Below are positions 44,015 to 53,625 of a stretch of 64,000 bases of DNA, one piece after another (within the stretch, counting starts at the first letter, position 1; the number at the start of each line of letters is the position of its first letter). The position numbers and the translations under genes were made by a program. Below the pieces are notes generated by a model. That model was not told the origin of the DNA, did not search any database, and saw only the letters and a list, made by a program, of their open reading frames with translations. Source of the stretch: Chitinophagales bacterium (GTDB lineage Bacteria; Bacteroidota; Bacteroidia; Chitinophagales; Saprospiraceae); the NCBI GenBank assembly GCA_017303875.1, contig JAFLBP010000017.1, forward strand, positions 62,001-126,000. Reading direction: 5' to 3'.

Positions 44015-45340
44015 ATGAAAAAAATTGCCATTTTTTTGCTTTTCGCCCTGCCCATAGCGCTCCTGAGCTGCAAGCAGGACGACGCCTACAAAGCCAAGGC
44101 GGAAAACCCTGAATTCATTCATGCCGGCGTGCGCCGCACCATTGACATCATCCGGCACGATATTTTTGCCCCGCCCATCGCGTCGCGTATTTTTGCCTAC
44201 ACCTCTGTAGCCGCGTACGAAGCATTGGTGCCGGGATACCCGAATTATAAAACCATGGCGGGGAAGCTCAACGGCCTTAATCCCTGCCCGCAACCGGAAG
44301 CCGGGAAGGAATATTGCTATCCTTTGGCCAGTGCCAACGCACAGCTGATTACCGCGCGCGCGCTGATTTTTTCGGAAGAAAAAATTGATGAACTGCTGGC
44401 AGAAGTTACCAAGCAGTATAAAGAAATGGGCGTGCCGCAGGACGTATTCGATCGCTCGATGGCCTACGGTGAAGCCGTGGCAAAACACGTTATTGCCTGG
44501 TCTAAAACCGACAATTACGCCCAAACCCGCAGTGCCTCCAAATTTACCATCAATACCAAAGATCCCGGCCGCTGGCGTCCGACACCGCCGGCTTACGCCG
44601 ACGGCCTGGAGCCGCACTGGGCTGAAATCCGCCCCTGGGTGCTGGATTCAGCCGGCCAGATCGATTCCGAACCACCGCTGTCATTCAGCAAAGAAAAAGA
44701 CAGCCCTTTCTACAAACAGGTAATGGTGGTGTATGAAACCGTCAAAAACCTGACACCCGAACAAGAAGCAACAGCCTGGTACTGGGACGACAACCCGTTC
44801 GCTATGGAAGTAAGCGGCCACCTCGCTTTTGGTAAAAAGAAAATCAGTCCGGGCGGTCACTGGATGAATATTGCCAGCATTGTGTGCCGCAAATCCGGCT
44901 CCGATGTAATCCAGTCGGCTGAAACATATGTCATTGTAGCCTGTGCCATTGCCGACGGCTTTATTACCAGCTGGAATGCCAAATACAAATACAATGTGAT
45001 TCGGCCGGAATCTTACATCAATGAATATATTGATGCCGATTGGTTTCCCTTGATTCAAACCCCGCCATTTCCGGAGCATACCAGCGGACACAGTACTGTT
45101 TCGGCCGCAGCTGCCGGGGTGCTGACCGCAAGGTTTGGTGAAAATTATGCTTTTACCGATAGCACTGAAGTAGAATTCGGCATTCCTGCACGCTCCTTTA
45201 ACTCCTTTAAAGAAGCAGCGGATCAGGCCGGTATCAGCCGTATTTATGGCGGTATTCACTACGAGCAAGGCAACAAGGCCGGTGGTAAAAACGGTTGGGC
45301 TGTAGGGGAGTACGTTTATCGCAAATTGTCGGCAAAGTAA
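44015..45340 (+). CDS. Vanadium-dependent haloperoxidase / PAP2-family lipoprotein
   Basis: 441 residues with a lipoprotein signal (MKKIAIFLLFALPIALLSC). The C-terminal half carries all six residues that bind vanadate or phosphate in this superfamily: Lys and Arg in KYKYNVIRP, Ser-Gly-His in EHTSGHSTVS, and Arg and His in SRIYGGIHY. The overall length and the N-terminal helical region (RRTIDIIRHDIFAPPIASRIFAYTSVAAYEAL) fit the vanadium-haloperoxidase-like branch; the same site could act as an acid phosphatase. It probably faces the periplasm or the outside. No gene with a matching role is next to it. Confidence 0.9.
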   Translation: MKKIAIFLLFALPIALLSCKQDDAYKAKAENPEFIHAGVRRTIDIIRHDIFAPPIASRIFAYTSVAAYEALVPGYPNYKTMAGKLNGLNPCPQPEAGKEYCYPLASANAQLITARALIFSEEKIDELLAEVTKQYKEMGVPQDVFDRSMAYGEAVAKHVIAWSKTDNYAQTRSASKFTINTKDPGRWRPTPPAYADGLEPHWAEIRPWVLDSAGQIDSEPPLSFSKEKDSPFYKQVMVVYETVKNLTPEQEATAWYWDDNPFAMEVSGHLAFGKKKISPGGHWMNIASIVCRKSGSDVIQSAETYVIVACAIADGFITSWNAKYKYNVIRPESYINEYIDADWFPLIQTPPFPEHTSGHSTVSAAAAGVLTARFGENYAFTDSTEVEFGIPARSFNSFKEAADQAGISRIYGGIHYEQGNKAGGKNGWAVGEYVYRKLSAK

Positions 45341-45361
45341 CTTCGGCACGCACTTTAAGGC

Positions 45362-45369
45362 TACCTTTG
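45362..45369 (+). promoter_or_regulatory. -7 promoter element for the serine hydrolase gene
   Basis: TACCTTTG at 45362-45369, 31 bases before the ATG at 45401, so this gene has its own promoter despite being only 60 bases from the upstream stop. Confidence 0.6.
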
Positions 45370-45400
45370 CACTTTTTGCAATCCGCGCCTTGAGTCGTTT

Positions 45401-46600
45401 ATGAAAATCCAGCAATCTACCCTGTTTGCCGTCGGTACGTTTTTATTGAGTCTTGTTTTGGCGGCCTGTGCGGCCGATCCGGCGCCCGTGGCGGCGCAAC
45501 AGCAGGTGCAAGCGCCCGTTGTTGCGCCGCCACTTGTTTTAGACAGCGCTTTGGCGCGTCGGTTGGAGCGTTTTGATCAATATTTTACCGAAACCCTGCG
45601 CCTGCAAGGTGCGCCCGGCGCCGCCGTAGTGGTGGTAAAAGACAGCAATATTGTATTTTGTAAAGGATACGGCTTGCGGGCCGTCGGCAGCCGCGACTCC
45701 GTTAATGCCCATACCGTTTTTCGTATCGGCTCTTTGTCCAAAGGCTTTGCCGGGGTGCTGACCGGAGTTCTGGTGCAAGACAGCCTGTTTAAATGGACTG
45801 ACCCCGTTGTGGAACACTATCCGGATTTTGCCCTGCGCGACAACAAACAGGCGGCTCGTGTCAACGTCATGCATTTACTTTCCCATACCAGCGGCTTGCC
45901 TTACCATGCCTATACCAACTTAGTTGAGGCCGGGTATACGATTCCGCAAATTGTAAGTCAATTTCCCAAGGTGAAATTATTCGGGAAGGAAGGGGAGACT
46001 TACTGCTACCAAAATGCAGCTTTCAGCGTAGTGGGGGAGGTGATGTACGCCGAAACAGGCAAAACCTATGAAGCGTTACTGACGGAAAAAATATTTCAAC
46101 CAGCCGGAATGCGCGATGCTTCCGCCACTTATGAAGACTTGCTGGCTTGTACCGACAAAGCCCTTCCGCACAACCAGAGCGGCTGCTGTGGCTGGGTTTG
46201 TACCCCCATTTCGGAGGAATATTACAATGCTGCGCCAGCCGGAGGCGTCAATGCTTCCATTTACGATATGGGCCAGTGGCTCAAAGTATTGCTCGGGTTT
46301 CGCCCCGATATTGTAACACCTGCTACCCTCGACACCGTTTTTACGCCGCGCATCCGCACCGAACGGGAACGGCATATTTTCGGCCGCTGGGCACGGCACA
46401 AAGAATCCTGGTACGGATTGGGCTGGCGTATCCTGCGCCTCGACGACCGCGATTTGGTTTATCACGGCGGTTTGGTGAACAGCTATCGCGGCGAAATTGC
46501 AGTAGACCGAAAATCCGGCATTGCCGTCTGTATCCTTTTCAACGGGCCTACCGCTATGGCTTCAGACTGTGTACCGATGTTTTTTGACCTGTTTAAATAG
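45401..46600 (+). CDS. Beta-lactamase/class C-like serine hydrolase lipoprotein
   Basis: 399 residues with a lipoprotein signal (MKIQQSTLFAVGTFLLSLVLAAC) and a short Ala/Pro/Gln-rich linker. The catalytic SxxK motif is in RIGSLSKGFAGV, the YxN motif in YCYQNAAFSVVGEVMY, and the third-box equivalent in YHGGLVNSYRGEIAV. These define the class C beta-lactamase/D-alanyl carboxypeptidase/esterase fold. Proteins like this are mostly esterases or peptidases; I would not infer antibiotic resistance. It ends three bases from the convergent MFS gene. Confidence 0.92.
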   Translation: MKIQQSTLFAVGTFLLSLVLAACAADPAPVAAQQQVQAPVVAPPLVLDSALARRLERFDQYFTETLRLQGAPGAAVVVVKDSNIVFCKGYGLRAVGSRDSVNAHTVFRIGSLSKGFAGVLTGVLVQDSLFKWTDPVVEHYPDFALRDNKQAARVNVMHLLSHTSGLPYHAYTNLVEAGYTIPQIVSQFPKVKLFGKEGETYCYQNAAFSVVGEVMYAETGKTYEALLTEKIFQPAGMRDASATYEDLLACTDKALPHNQSGCCGWVCTPISEEYYNAAPAGGVNASIYDMGQWLKVLLGFRPDIVTPATLDTVFTPRIRTERERHIFGRWARHKESWYGLGWRILRLDDRDLVYHGGLVNSYRGEIAVDRKSGIAVCILFNGPTAMASDCVPMFFDLFK

Positions 46601-46603
46601 GGT

Positions 46604-47944
46604 TTAATGCCCGCTGCCCCGCACCACCGGAGCGTCTGTTGCCGCCGGTTTGTATTTGATGAAAAATACTGAAATCGCCGCAAGCAACATCAGTACGCCG
46701 GCCAATTGCAAGGCATTTACCGGGTTGTTGCCTAACCAGCTTTCATAATACATGGGAATGGTGAAGGTTTCAATCAGCATCGGAATCACGATAAACATAT
46801 TGAATATCCCCATGTAAACACCCGTCCGCTCTGGTGGAATACTGCCAGCCAGCATGATGTAAGGATTGCCCATCATACTGGCCCAGCTCAGGCCAATCCC
46901 GATCATGGGCAGGTACAAAAGGCTCTGATCTTTAATAAAGGGTATACTCAACATACCTATTCCGGCTAAGGAAAGGCAAATTGCGTGCAGGAGTTTGGGG
47001 CCCATTTTGCGCGCCAGCCCGGCCATTGCAAAAGCCGACACAAAGGCAATGGCGTTGTAAAATGCGCCGAGCGGCCCGGCCAGCAACTCCGCCTCCCGGA
47101 ATTGAGGACTTGCAGGGTCTACCGTATCAAACAGCGACTTGGAAAGTCCCTTGGCGATATATTGCCAGTAAATAAACATGGCGTACCAGCTGAACAACAT
47201 CATCGGCCCCATAAGCCGCATGGTTAATGGCATTTCTTTGATGGCCGAACCAATTTCCGCGAATACAGCAAAGGGGCCACCCGGTTGTTGCCTGATTTTG
47301 GCCTTTTCTGCTTCCGATAAAGGAATTTCTTTGGTGGTATACAAACTCCACATAATGGAGCCGATAGAAAATATAGCGCCAATAATAAAGGCGATCAGTG
47401 TAGTTGTAGGCAGTTTTCCGGTTTTTTCATCAATACCGATCGAAAATACATTGATGAGCAAAAACGGCGTCAGGTAAGAAAGCGTTTGCCCGAGACCCGT
47501 AAAAGCGCTTTGGGTCAGGAAGCCGATGGAATGCTGCTTCGGGTCGAGTTTGTCGCTTACAAATGCGCGATAAGGTTCCTGGGTAATGTTGTTGGCCGCG
47601 TCCAAAATCCATAAAATACTGGCTGCCATCCAGACGGTACTGCTAAAGGGCATGGCAAAAAGCGAGAGGCTGCACAGCACCGCGCCAATGAAAAAATAAG
47701 GCGTCCGACGTCCCCAGCGACTCAGGGTGCGGTCGCTCATCGCGCCGATAATCGGCTGCACAATAAGCCCGGTCATGGGGCCGGCCAGCCATAACAAGGG
47801 TAATTTACTTTCTTCTGCCCCGAGATAAGAATAGATCGGACTCATATTGGCCTGCTGTAAGCCGAAGCTATACTGAAGGCCGAAGAATCCGAAATTCATA
47901 TTAAGGATTTGGGGCAATGTCAACAGAATTTTTTTAGTATTCAT
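46604..47944 (-). CDS. MFS transporter, SLC45/sugar-carrier-like
   Basis: 446 residues with about 12 membrane helices. [22 protein letters not shown] is the motif A loop of the major facilitator superfamily, and the opening [34 protein letters not shown] resembles the glycoside/SLC45-type sugar carriers found in Bacteroidota. The likely role is proton-linked uptake of a di- or oligosaccharide into the cytoplasm, but no glycoside hydrolase lies next to it to support a substrate. It is convergent with the serine hydrolase gene. Confidence 0.88.
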   Translation of the reverse strand: MNTKKILLTLPQILNMNFGFFGLQYSFGLQQANMSPIYSYLGAEESKLPLLWLAGPMTGLIVQPIIGAMSDRTLSRWGRRTPYFFIGAVLCSLSLFAMPFSSTVWMAASILWILDAANNITQEPYRAFVSDKLDPKQHSIGFLTQSAFTGLGQTLSYLTPFLLINVFSIGIDEKTGKLPTTTLIAFIIGAIFSIGSIMWSLYTTKEIPLSEAEKAKIRQQPGGPFAVFAEIGSAIKEMPLTMRLMGPMMLFSWYAMFIYWQYIAKGLSKSLFDTVDPASPQFREAELLAGPLGAFYNAIAFVSAFAMAGLARKMGPKLLHAICLSLAGIGMLSIPFIKDQSLLYLPMIGIGLSWASMMGNPYIMLAGSIPPERTGVYMGIFNMFIVIPMLIETFTIPMYYESWLGNNPVNALQLAGVLMLLAAISVFFIKYKPAATDAPVVRGSGH

Positions 47945-47975
47945 TTACCAGGCGATATAATGTTTTGTTTAGAGG

Positions 47976-47983
47976 CAAATGTA
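47976..47983 (-). promoter_or_regulatory. -7 promoter element for the MFS transporter gene
   Basis: The plus strand CAAATGTA reads TACATTTG on the minus strand, 32 bases upstream of the ATG at 47944. Confidence 0.5.
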
Positions 47984-48030
47984 GCAGATCGAATTAGAGA
48001 TGTTTGATAATAAGCTTAAATAAATTTTTC

Positions 48031-49449
48031 TCAGTGCGTTGGTGTCGCTGTTGCAGCTTTCAGGTATAAATCCCAATCGCTGGTTTTTAGCTCTTTTTTG
48101 ATATATTTTTCCTGAAAATCCGCAGGTAGTGTATGGTTTCGGGCCACAATAATATAGTCCTGCCAGCTTTCCGGCGTGCGCAGGTAATGCCGTCCGTAGC
48201 GCTGGTACAAGGCCATCAGGGCGTATTCATTTTCCTGCATGTGTATGCCCACATGCGCGCGTGGCGGAATATGGGGCGCAATCACAAACAAATCTCCCAG
48301 ATCGCGTTTAAATCGGGAGGGAATATTACCGAATTGTAGAACATTCCAAAACAGGATACACGCTGTTGCAAATGCCGGGAGCCATTTTAACCATTGGGGC
48401 GAGCGTATTTTCCGGCGCCATAATTCCAGCAGCGGCACAATCAGGGCGGCACAGGCCATCGCGATCCAGGGCGCACTCGGCACGGCATAATGCGCCGATT
48501 GGCGTACGCTTAACATGATTGGTAAAAAGGCAGAAATGCCTGTTTCAAAACAGAAAATAGCAGCCGACTGTACAGGCGCTGAAAAACGAAGCCGATAGCG
48601 CCAATAGTAAATTCCCCACGCCACAAGGGCGGGTATTATTCCCGGTAAATTGGTATTAAACACCCTTTCTGCAATAAAAAATCGCGAATCTACGGGCGTT
48701 TCACTGCGCTGTCCGGCCAAAGAAGCCAGTACCTGTCGGGAAAAATATTGCTCCAGAAAATGCCGGGCAGGTGCATACATCCATAAAGCGGCAAAGAAAA
48801 AAAGACTTGTCGCCAACAAAAGAAAGGAGGAGTGCCACCAGGCCCGCGCCGACTTTTCCCGGAATGCCAAACGGTAAAAAAAGAAAAACGCAAGCGGATA
48901 TAAAGCGCCCGGCCCCTTGCAAAGCAATGCTGCCAAAAGCAATAATCCCGCGCCTGCCAGTGCCCGGTACTGCGTGCCCCGCGCCAACAATAAAGCCACG
49001 GCGCCCATGCAAAACAAATTCATCGTACACTCCAGCATATTGCCGGGATAACTCAGGTACACATCTTCATTGAGTACCCACAATATAGCCGCAAAAGGCC
49101 ACCATGCCCGTAAGTCTGTCGCCGTTGAAAACAATTGTTGCCAGATTTGCCGAATCAGTCCAATCGTTCCAGCGACTGTCAGCGCACAATACAGCCTTTC
49201 CACCCAAAAATGATCCCCAAAAAGCCGAAACAACAAAGATTCCAGCCAAAGAGCCAACGGCGGATGCTCATAAAACTGTTCGTATAAGGCTTCGGAGTAA
49301 AAGGGTTTCCAGAAACTGCCCAGCCCTTCAGCCATATTCCGGGCGATGGAAACATAGGTCAGCCCGTCTATAAACATGCCATGCTGCACCAGTCGCCCGC
49401 CCATGAGGAGCAGGCAAAGGCCGATCAGTATAAATACAAGGCTGCGCAT
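48031..49449 (-). CDS. GT-C glycosyltransferase (GT39/ArnT-like membrane protein)
   Basis: 472 residues from the ATG at 49449 (MRSLVFILIGLCLLLMG); an earlier in-frame start at 49506 overlaps the neighbouring region. It has about ten membrane segments. The first periplasmic loop MFIDGLTYVSIARNMAEGLGSFWKP, with its Asp, and the following FYEHPPLALWLESLLFRLFG are typical of dolichyl/undecaprenyl-phosphate-sugar-dependent transferases of the GT39/GT83 type. It probably transfers a sugar from a lipid-linked donor to protein or lipid on the outer face of the inner membrane. The acceptor is unknown. It lies 60 bases downstream of a T9SS protein gene on the same strand. Confidence 0.85.
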   Translation of the reverse strand: MRSLVFILIGLCLLLMGGRLVQHGMFIDGLTYVSIARNMAEGLGSFWKPFYSEALYEQFYEHPPLALWLESLLFRLFGDHFWVERLYCALTVAGTIGLIRQIWQQLFSTATDLRAWWPFAAILWVLNEDVYLSYPGNMLECTMNLFCMGAVALLLARGTQYRALAGAGLLLLAALLCKGPGALYPLAFFFFYRLAFREKSARAWWHSSFLLLATSLFFFAALWMYAPARHFLEQYFSRQVLASLAGQRSETPVDSRFFIAERVFNTNLPGIIPALVAWGIYYWRYRLRFSAPVQSAAIFCFETGISAFLPIMLSVRQSAHYAVPSAPWIAMACAALIVPLLELWRRKIRSPQWLKWLPAFATACILFWNVLQFGNIPSRFKRDLGDLFVIAPHIPPRAHVGIHMQENEYALMALYQRYGRHYLRTPESWQDYIIVARNHTLPADFQEKYIKKELKTSDWDLYLKAATATPTH

Positions 49450-49509
49450 AGGAGCAAAAGTAAGCGCATATTCCGGAAAGTTTACGCCTTTTCCGAACAG
49501 CTCCACACT

Positions 49510-51045
49510 TCAATGCACCACCACCAAAGGCTCCACAAAACGCCGCGGGCCAAAGGCTTCGTAGTACAACTCGATGTAATACATGCCTGCGGGCCATTCG
49601 GCGGTAGGCAGTTCTATTCCTTGCGGGCCTTGCCAGTCGTCGAAGCCATACACCAATTGCCCGAGCGGGTTGTACACGCGCAAGCGCCCGCCGTAACCGG
49701 CCGCAAGGGCTAAGTAAGCGCGTTCATTGGCCGGGTTGGGGTGCAGGCTGATGCCTTGTTCGGGCGTCCAGGGCATAGCGCTTTCATAGCCGGGCGGTGG
49801 CGTGATACCCAGCGTATCGCATTGGCTTTCGGGGAGGTTATAGAGCTGATAAAAGGGGTTGTTGTTTAAACCAATAGCGTTAAATGAACCCAATGGCAAG
49901 CCGCGCTGAACAAAATCGCAGGCCGGTGCGGGCAAATCCGGCCGGTGGATGACATGAAAACTACTGACGCCATTTGCCGCGCAGATGTAAATTTTTTTAT
50001 CAGGGGCCAGCATCATCCGGAAAAAATTGGTCGGAAAATTATCAATAAAACCATCGTAAACTCCGACGCTCACAGGTTTGTTGTTGCTCGATACCCAATC
50101 CATATCGTACTGTAACAACTCATTGAATGTATTAAAGTATAAATAGCGGGAATCATGGGAAAATGCTGCTCCAGCCACCTGAAAAAGCCCTGCTTTGTAA
50201 CTTCGGATGTACCTGGGCTGGTAAAAACGGCCTGCACAGCGGTCAAAACGCATGAGCAGGACGCCGCCCTCGAAATTTGCATTGGTTCTTGCAAACCAGT
50301 TGCCATCGGGCGAAAAAACAAACTGATTGAATATCCCCATTTCTCTCAAGGCTTCGCCACCTACTTCCTGAAAAAAAGGCCCTTCTATTCCTTTGGGCGA
50401 GAGTAAAAACCGGATATAGGTATTTTTATCATTGGCACAAAACAACCACCAGTCGCGGCCATTGCCATGTCGCACAGCCGTAAACCCATCATCGAGCCGA
50501 ACATCGGACATGTACAGCAGTTTGTTTTTCTCAACTACCCTCCCCAAGCCATTGTTGGCGCCCATATCCACAATACTATACCATAATTGAAAATGTTGCA
50601 GGACGTCGTCGCCATCGTAAAAATGAAACAGAAGATACAGATCTTTTTGCCCGGGCCAGGGCAAAGCCATAACACCCTGACTGGTCGTATATCCTGCCAC
50701 AAAATCTGGATCAGCTGCGCATTTTGTCTGATAGAGCCAGCCCGGTGTATTTATTGAGTCTCCGTTTTCCATGGTCTGATGCAGCTTGTTGCTGATAAAA
50801 CAGCCATCGGAGTAAAACAGCAGATTCCCGTCTTTATCCGACATCACGGAGGAGCCGAAAAGGCCGCCATTGATTTTATCAATTAACGACAGGCTTGCAC
50901 TACTGTCTGTAAATGCAATCATGGTAGCATCCGGTCGGTTGTCTTTGGCATAAAAACCGGAAAGCCAGGTGTAATTGTATTTTTCCTGGGTAAACGCAAC
51001 ATTGCACAGCAAAACAGAGAAGTATATACACAGAAATACTCGCAT
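49510..51045 (-). CDS. Secreted beta-propeller-like protein with T9SS type A sorting domain
   Basis: 511 residues from the ATG at 51045, giving a signal peptide (MRVFLCIYFSVLLCNVAFTQ). Earlier in-frame ATGs at 51072 and 51081 lie at or ahead of the predicted transcription start and are less likely. The body has repeated hydrophobic strands with FSPDGNWFART, FSHDSRYLYFN and LAPDKKIYICAANG, resembling WD40/TolB-like propeller blades of Bacteroidota proteins. The C-terminus (ISLHPNPANERAYLALAAGYG, then LRVYNPLGQLVYG and AGMYYIELYYEAFG) is a type A T9SS signal. Function unknown. It is downstream of susD on the same strand but separated from it by a terminator. Confidence 0.85.
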   Translation of the reverse strand: MRVFLCIYFSVLLCNVAFTQEKYNYTWLSGFYAKDNRPDATMIAFTDSSASLSLIDKINGGLFGSSVMSDKDGNLLFYSDGCFISNKLHQTMENGDSINTPGWLYQTKCAADPDFVAGYTTSQGVMALPWPGQKDLYLLFHFYDGDDVLQHFQLWYSIVDMGANNGLGRVVEKNKLLYMSDVRLDDGFTAVRHGNGRDWWLFCANDKNTYIRFLLSPKGIEGPFFQEVGGEALREMGIFNQFVFSPDGNWFARTNANFEGGVLLMRFDRCAGRFYQPRYIRSYKAGLFQVAGAAFSHDSRYLYFNTFNELLQYDMDWVSSNNKPVSVGVYDGFIDNFPTNFFRMMLAPDKKIYICAANGVSSFHVIHRPDLPAPACDFVQRGLPLGSFNAIGLNNNPFYQLYNLPESQCDTLGITPPPGYESAMPWTPEQGISLHPNPANERAYLALAAGYGGRLRVYNPLGQLVYGFDDWQGPQGIELPTAEWPAGMYYIELYYEAFGPRRFVEPLVVVH

Positions 51046-51078
51046 AGGATGAATACATTTAAATATTTTCATGTGAAA

Positions 51079-51086
51079 CAAAGGTA
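51079..51086 (-). promoter_or_regulatory. -7 promoter element for the T9SS propeller-like gene
   Basis: The plus strand CAAAGGTA reads TACCTTTG on the minus strand. Transcription should begin near 51073, about 28 bases ahead of the ATG at 51045. Confidence 0.55.
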
Positions 51087-51175
51087 GTTAATTGCACACA
51101 ACAGCATTACAGTATTGTAACACCTATCCCAGGATAGCTATTGCGCTCTTTTAGTTGTCTGGCGGTTTATTAACC

Positions 51176-51216
51176 AAAAAAGAAACCGCCTCAACTGCGA
51201 CAGTTGAGACGGCTTC
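51176..51216 (-). terminator. Intrinsic terminator after susD
   Basis: On the minus strand GAAGCCGTCTCAACTG pairs with CAGTTGAGGCGGTTTC (plus-strand arms 51201-51216 and 51182-51197) with only G-T wobbles, a three-base loop and then TTTTTT. It lies 41 bases after the susD stop and ends the susC-susD transcript. Confidence 0.88.
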
Positions 51217-51257
51217 CTATTGTGTAAATCAGCAGGCCTTTAAATTAAGCCCATGAT

Positions 51258-52625
51258 TTAGTAGCCAGGATTTTGCGTGATAACGCCTTCGCTGGTCAGT
51301 ACTTCGCGCTGCGGCAGCGGCCACAGGTTGCGGAAGGTTTGCGTGATACCGATAGTCGACAGGCGGTTCAAACGACGCAGGTCGAAATAGCGGTGAGCGC
51401 CTTCGTGCGCAAACTCGAGGCGGCGCTCCAGAACGATGCGATCCAGAATAGTTGCCACATCGGTGCTGGTTTCAGCGCCGGAGTTGGCACGAGCCGTGAT
51501 GACGTTGAGGTCTTCGAGCGCTTCAGTTACCTTGTTCTGTGCCAGGCGCGCCTCGGCACGAATCAGGTACATTTCAGCCAGACGCACCATAATCACGTTG
51601 TCGTCGCCGGCAATGCGGGAGTACTTCTGGGTTTTGTTAGCCAAAGAGCCGGCAGCAATAACATTCACCGGCAGGCGTACATCGCCGGCAGTATGTGCGG
51701 TACGCAAACCAGCAGAAGCCGAAACTTCATTACGGCCACCTGCAGAGGTGGGGTAGAAGAAGAACGCGATCTGATTGGTGTTGTTGGCGTCAAACTGGAG
51801 TTCCCAGATTGCTTCGCTGGAGTTTTTCTTCAGGTAGAGATCTGTGTACGTTGCGCCGGGCACTAAGGTGTAACCGCCGGTAGTGATCACTTCATTAGCA
51901 GCAGCTTCAGCAGCAGCCCACTCACCGCGGTACAGGTGTGCGCGGGCTTTGAGGGCCGTGGCAGCACGCTTGTTGAGGCGACCGGTACCTACAGCATTGG
52001 GCAGGTTGGCAATCGCATTGTCCAGATCAGCCAGAATGAAGGTCCAAACATCATCTTCAGTAGCGCGCGCCTGAGGTGCGGCGTCTGCCGGAGAGAGGGT
52101 CGGGCGTTGAATGATGGGCAGACCCAGGCCGCCACCTTTGTTGAAGCCGGTTTCGCTGCCACCAAAGTAGGAGAGCAGGCTCATGTAGTGGAATGCACGC
52201 AGGCAACGCGCTTCGGCAACAGCCGCAGCATTGTTGAATGCCGGGTCGCTGATGTTTGGCGCAGAAGCAATTACGTTATTGCAGCGGTTGATACCGGAAT
52301 AAGCCTGGTTCCACATGTTGGTTACTTCCACGTTATCGGGCAGGATGGCCTTGTTGGCAATCTGCGCGAAAGATGGGAAAGTGCCGGTGTGGATCACGTT
52401 GTCGGTGTACAGGTCACCAAACAGGAAAAAGCGCAGGCCGTGGTAGTTTGGGCTTTGGAGGCTGTTGTAACAACCAACAAGCGCAGCATCTACGTCCTGA
52501 CGGGTGGAAAAACCCGCCGCCGCATCGATCGCCGTAGGCGGCTCAATGTCAACATTTTTTTCGCAGGCGGGCAGCATCAAAGCCAGCACCAACCCGGAGA
52601 AATATAATCCAAATTTACGAATCAT
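51258..52625 (-). CDS. susD: SusD/RagB-family nutrient-binding lipoprotein
   Basis: 455 residues from the ATG at 52625, giving a lipoprotein signal (MIRKFGLYFSGLVLALMLPAC); the open frame extends to 52688 inside the susC end. FSTRQDVDAALVGCYNSLQSPNYHG and the C-terminal RIVLERRLEFAHEGAHRYFDLRRLN and YLIRAEARLAQN blocks are hallmarks of SusD-like proteins, with TPR helices between. It sits on the cell surface as a lid over the SusC channel and captures ligand, usually a glycan or peptide. It begins 22 bases after the end of the SusC frame. No glycoside hydrolase or sulfatase is nearby, so the ligand is unknown; the gene symbol denotes the family, not starch use. Confidence 0.93.
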   Translation of the reverse strand: MIRKFGLYFSGLVLALMLPACEKNVDIEPPTAIDAAAGFSTRQDVDAALVGCYNSLQSPNYHGLRFFLFGDLYTDNVIHTGTFPSFAQIANKAILPDNVEVTNMWNQAYSGINRCNNVIASAPNISDPAFNNAAAVAEARCLRAFHYMSLLSYFGGSETGFNKGGGLGLPIIQRPTLSPADAAPQARATEDDVWTFILADLDNAIANLPNAVGTGRLNKRAATALKARAHLYRGEWAAAEAAANEVITTGGYTLVPGATYTDLYLKKNSSEAIWELQFDANNTNQIAFFFYPTSAGGRNEVSASAGLRTAHTAGDVRLPVNVIAAGSLANKTQKYSRIAGDDNVIMVRLAEMYLIRAEARLAQNKVTEALEDLNVITARANSGAETSTDVATILDRIVLERRLEFAHEGAHRYFDLRRLNRLSTIGITQTFRNLWPLPQREVLTSEGVITQNPGY

Positions 52626-52647
52626 GATAAGGTTGCAGTTTTGATGG

Positions 52648-53625
52648 TTAGAAGTTGGCATTGATACCAAAAGTGATGGTGCGTGCAACGGGGAAGGTCA
52701 GGAAGTCTGTACCCGGAGCAGTGTTGGCAACAGCGCCGCTGCCTTCAGCAAAAGTGCTTACTTCGGGGTCGAAGCCGGAGTAGTTGGTGAAGGTCAACAG
52801 GTTCTGACCAGCAACATAAACACGCAGACCGCTCATTTTGATACGCTCGGTTACGGATTTCGGCAGGGTGTAACCCAGCGTTACGTTGCGGAGGCGTACA
52901 AAAGAACCATCTTCCAGCCAGCGGTCGGAAGTACGACGGTTGTTGTTCGGGTCACCGAATACGGCGCGCGGCATAGTGGTGCTCGGGTTGCTTGGCGTCC
53001 AGCGCTCGCGCACAGTAGCCAACTGACCAAACACGCTGTTCATACCTTCTGCGAAAGCGCGGTTGTTGTTGTAAATTTCGTTGCCGAATTGTCCCTGGAA
53101 GAAGAAAGAGAAGTCGAAATCAAGGATTTTGAACTCGTTGGTTACACCGCCGAAGAAGTCGGGCTGTGCGGAACCAATGATTTCCTGGTCGTCGGCAGTG
53201 ATACGGCCGTCGCCGTTCAGGTCTTTAAATTTGATGTCGCCAGCACGGGTCAGCGCTACCTGATAAGTAGCACCTGCGCCGTATTTTTCCACTGCCGCAG
53301 CATTGAGGGCATTGATTTCCTCCTGTGTCTGGAAAATACCTTCTACACGGTAACCGCGGAAGCTACCCAATTCCTGACCTTCTTCAACCCAGCTGGCGAA
53401 GCCCGAAGCGAATGGGCTAACCAGGTCGGTGATTTCGTTCTGGAAATAGGAGAAGTTGGCATTTACGCGCCAGGAGAATTTGTCTTTCTGAATGGCGTCG
53501 ATACCCAGTCCGAGGTCGATACCGGTGTTTTTCATAGAACCTACGTTCTCGGTTACGCCGGTGAAGCCGGAGGAACCGAGAACGGACGGTTCAGGAGCAG
53601 GTTCTCGGTAGTGGCCTGATACCAT
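52648..53625 (-). pseudogene. susC: SusC-like receptor, C-terminal part after a frameshift
   Basis: This frame carries the last part of the SusC barrel, about 310 residues: SSGFTGVTENVGSMKNTGIDLGLG, then strand-rich sequence, WTPSNPSTTMPRAVFGDPNNNRRTSDRWLEDGSFVRLRNVTLGYTLP and the terminal FPVARTITFGINANF. The ATG at 53625 is an artefact of the frame: the true join is near base 53584, and sequence ahead of it has no homology-like pattern. It matches the expected continuation of the part encoded at 53553-55694. The pair is either a real disrupted gene or a one-base sequencing error. Confidence 0.85.

Noticed and set aside
45401..46600. Antibiotic-resistance beta-lactamase
   Set aside because: The SxxK and YxN motifs are shared by esterases and peptidases of the same fold; the protein is a lipoprotein with no resistance context.
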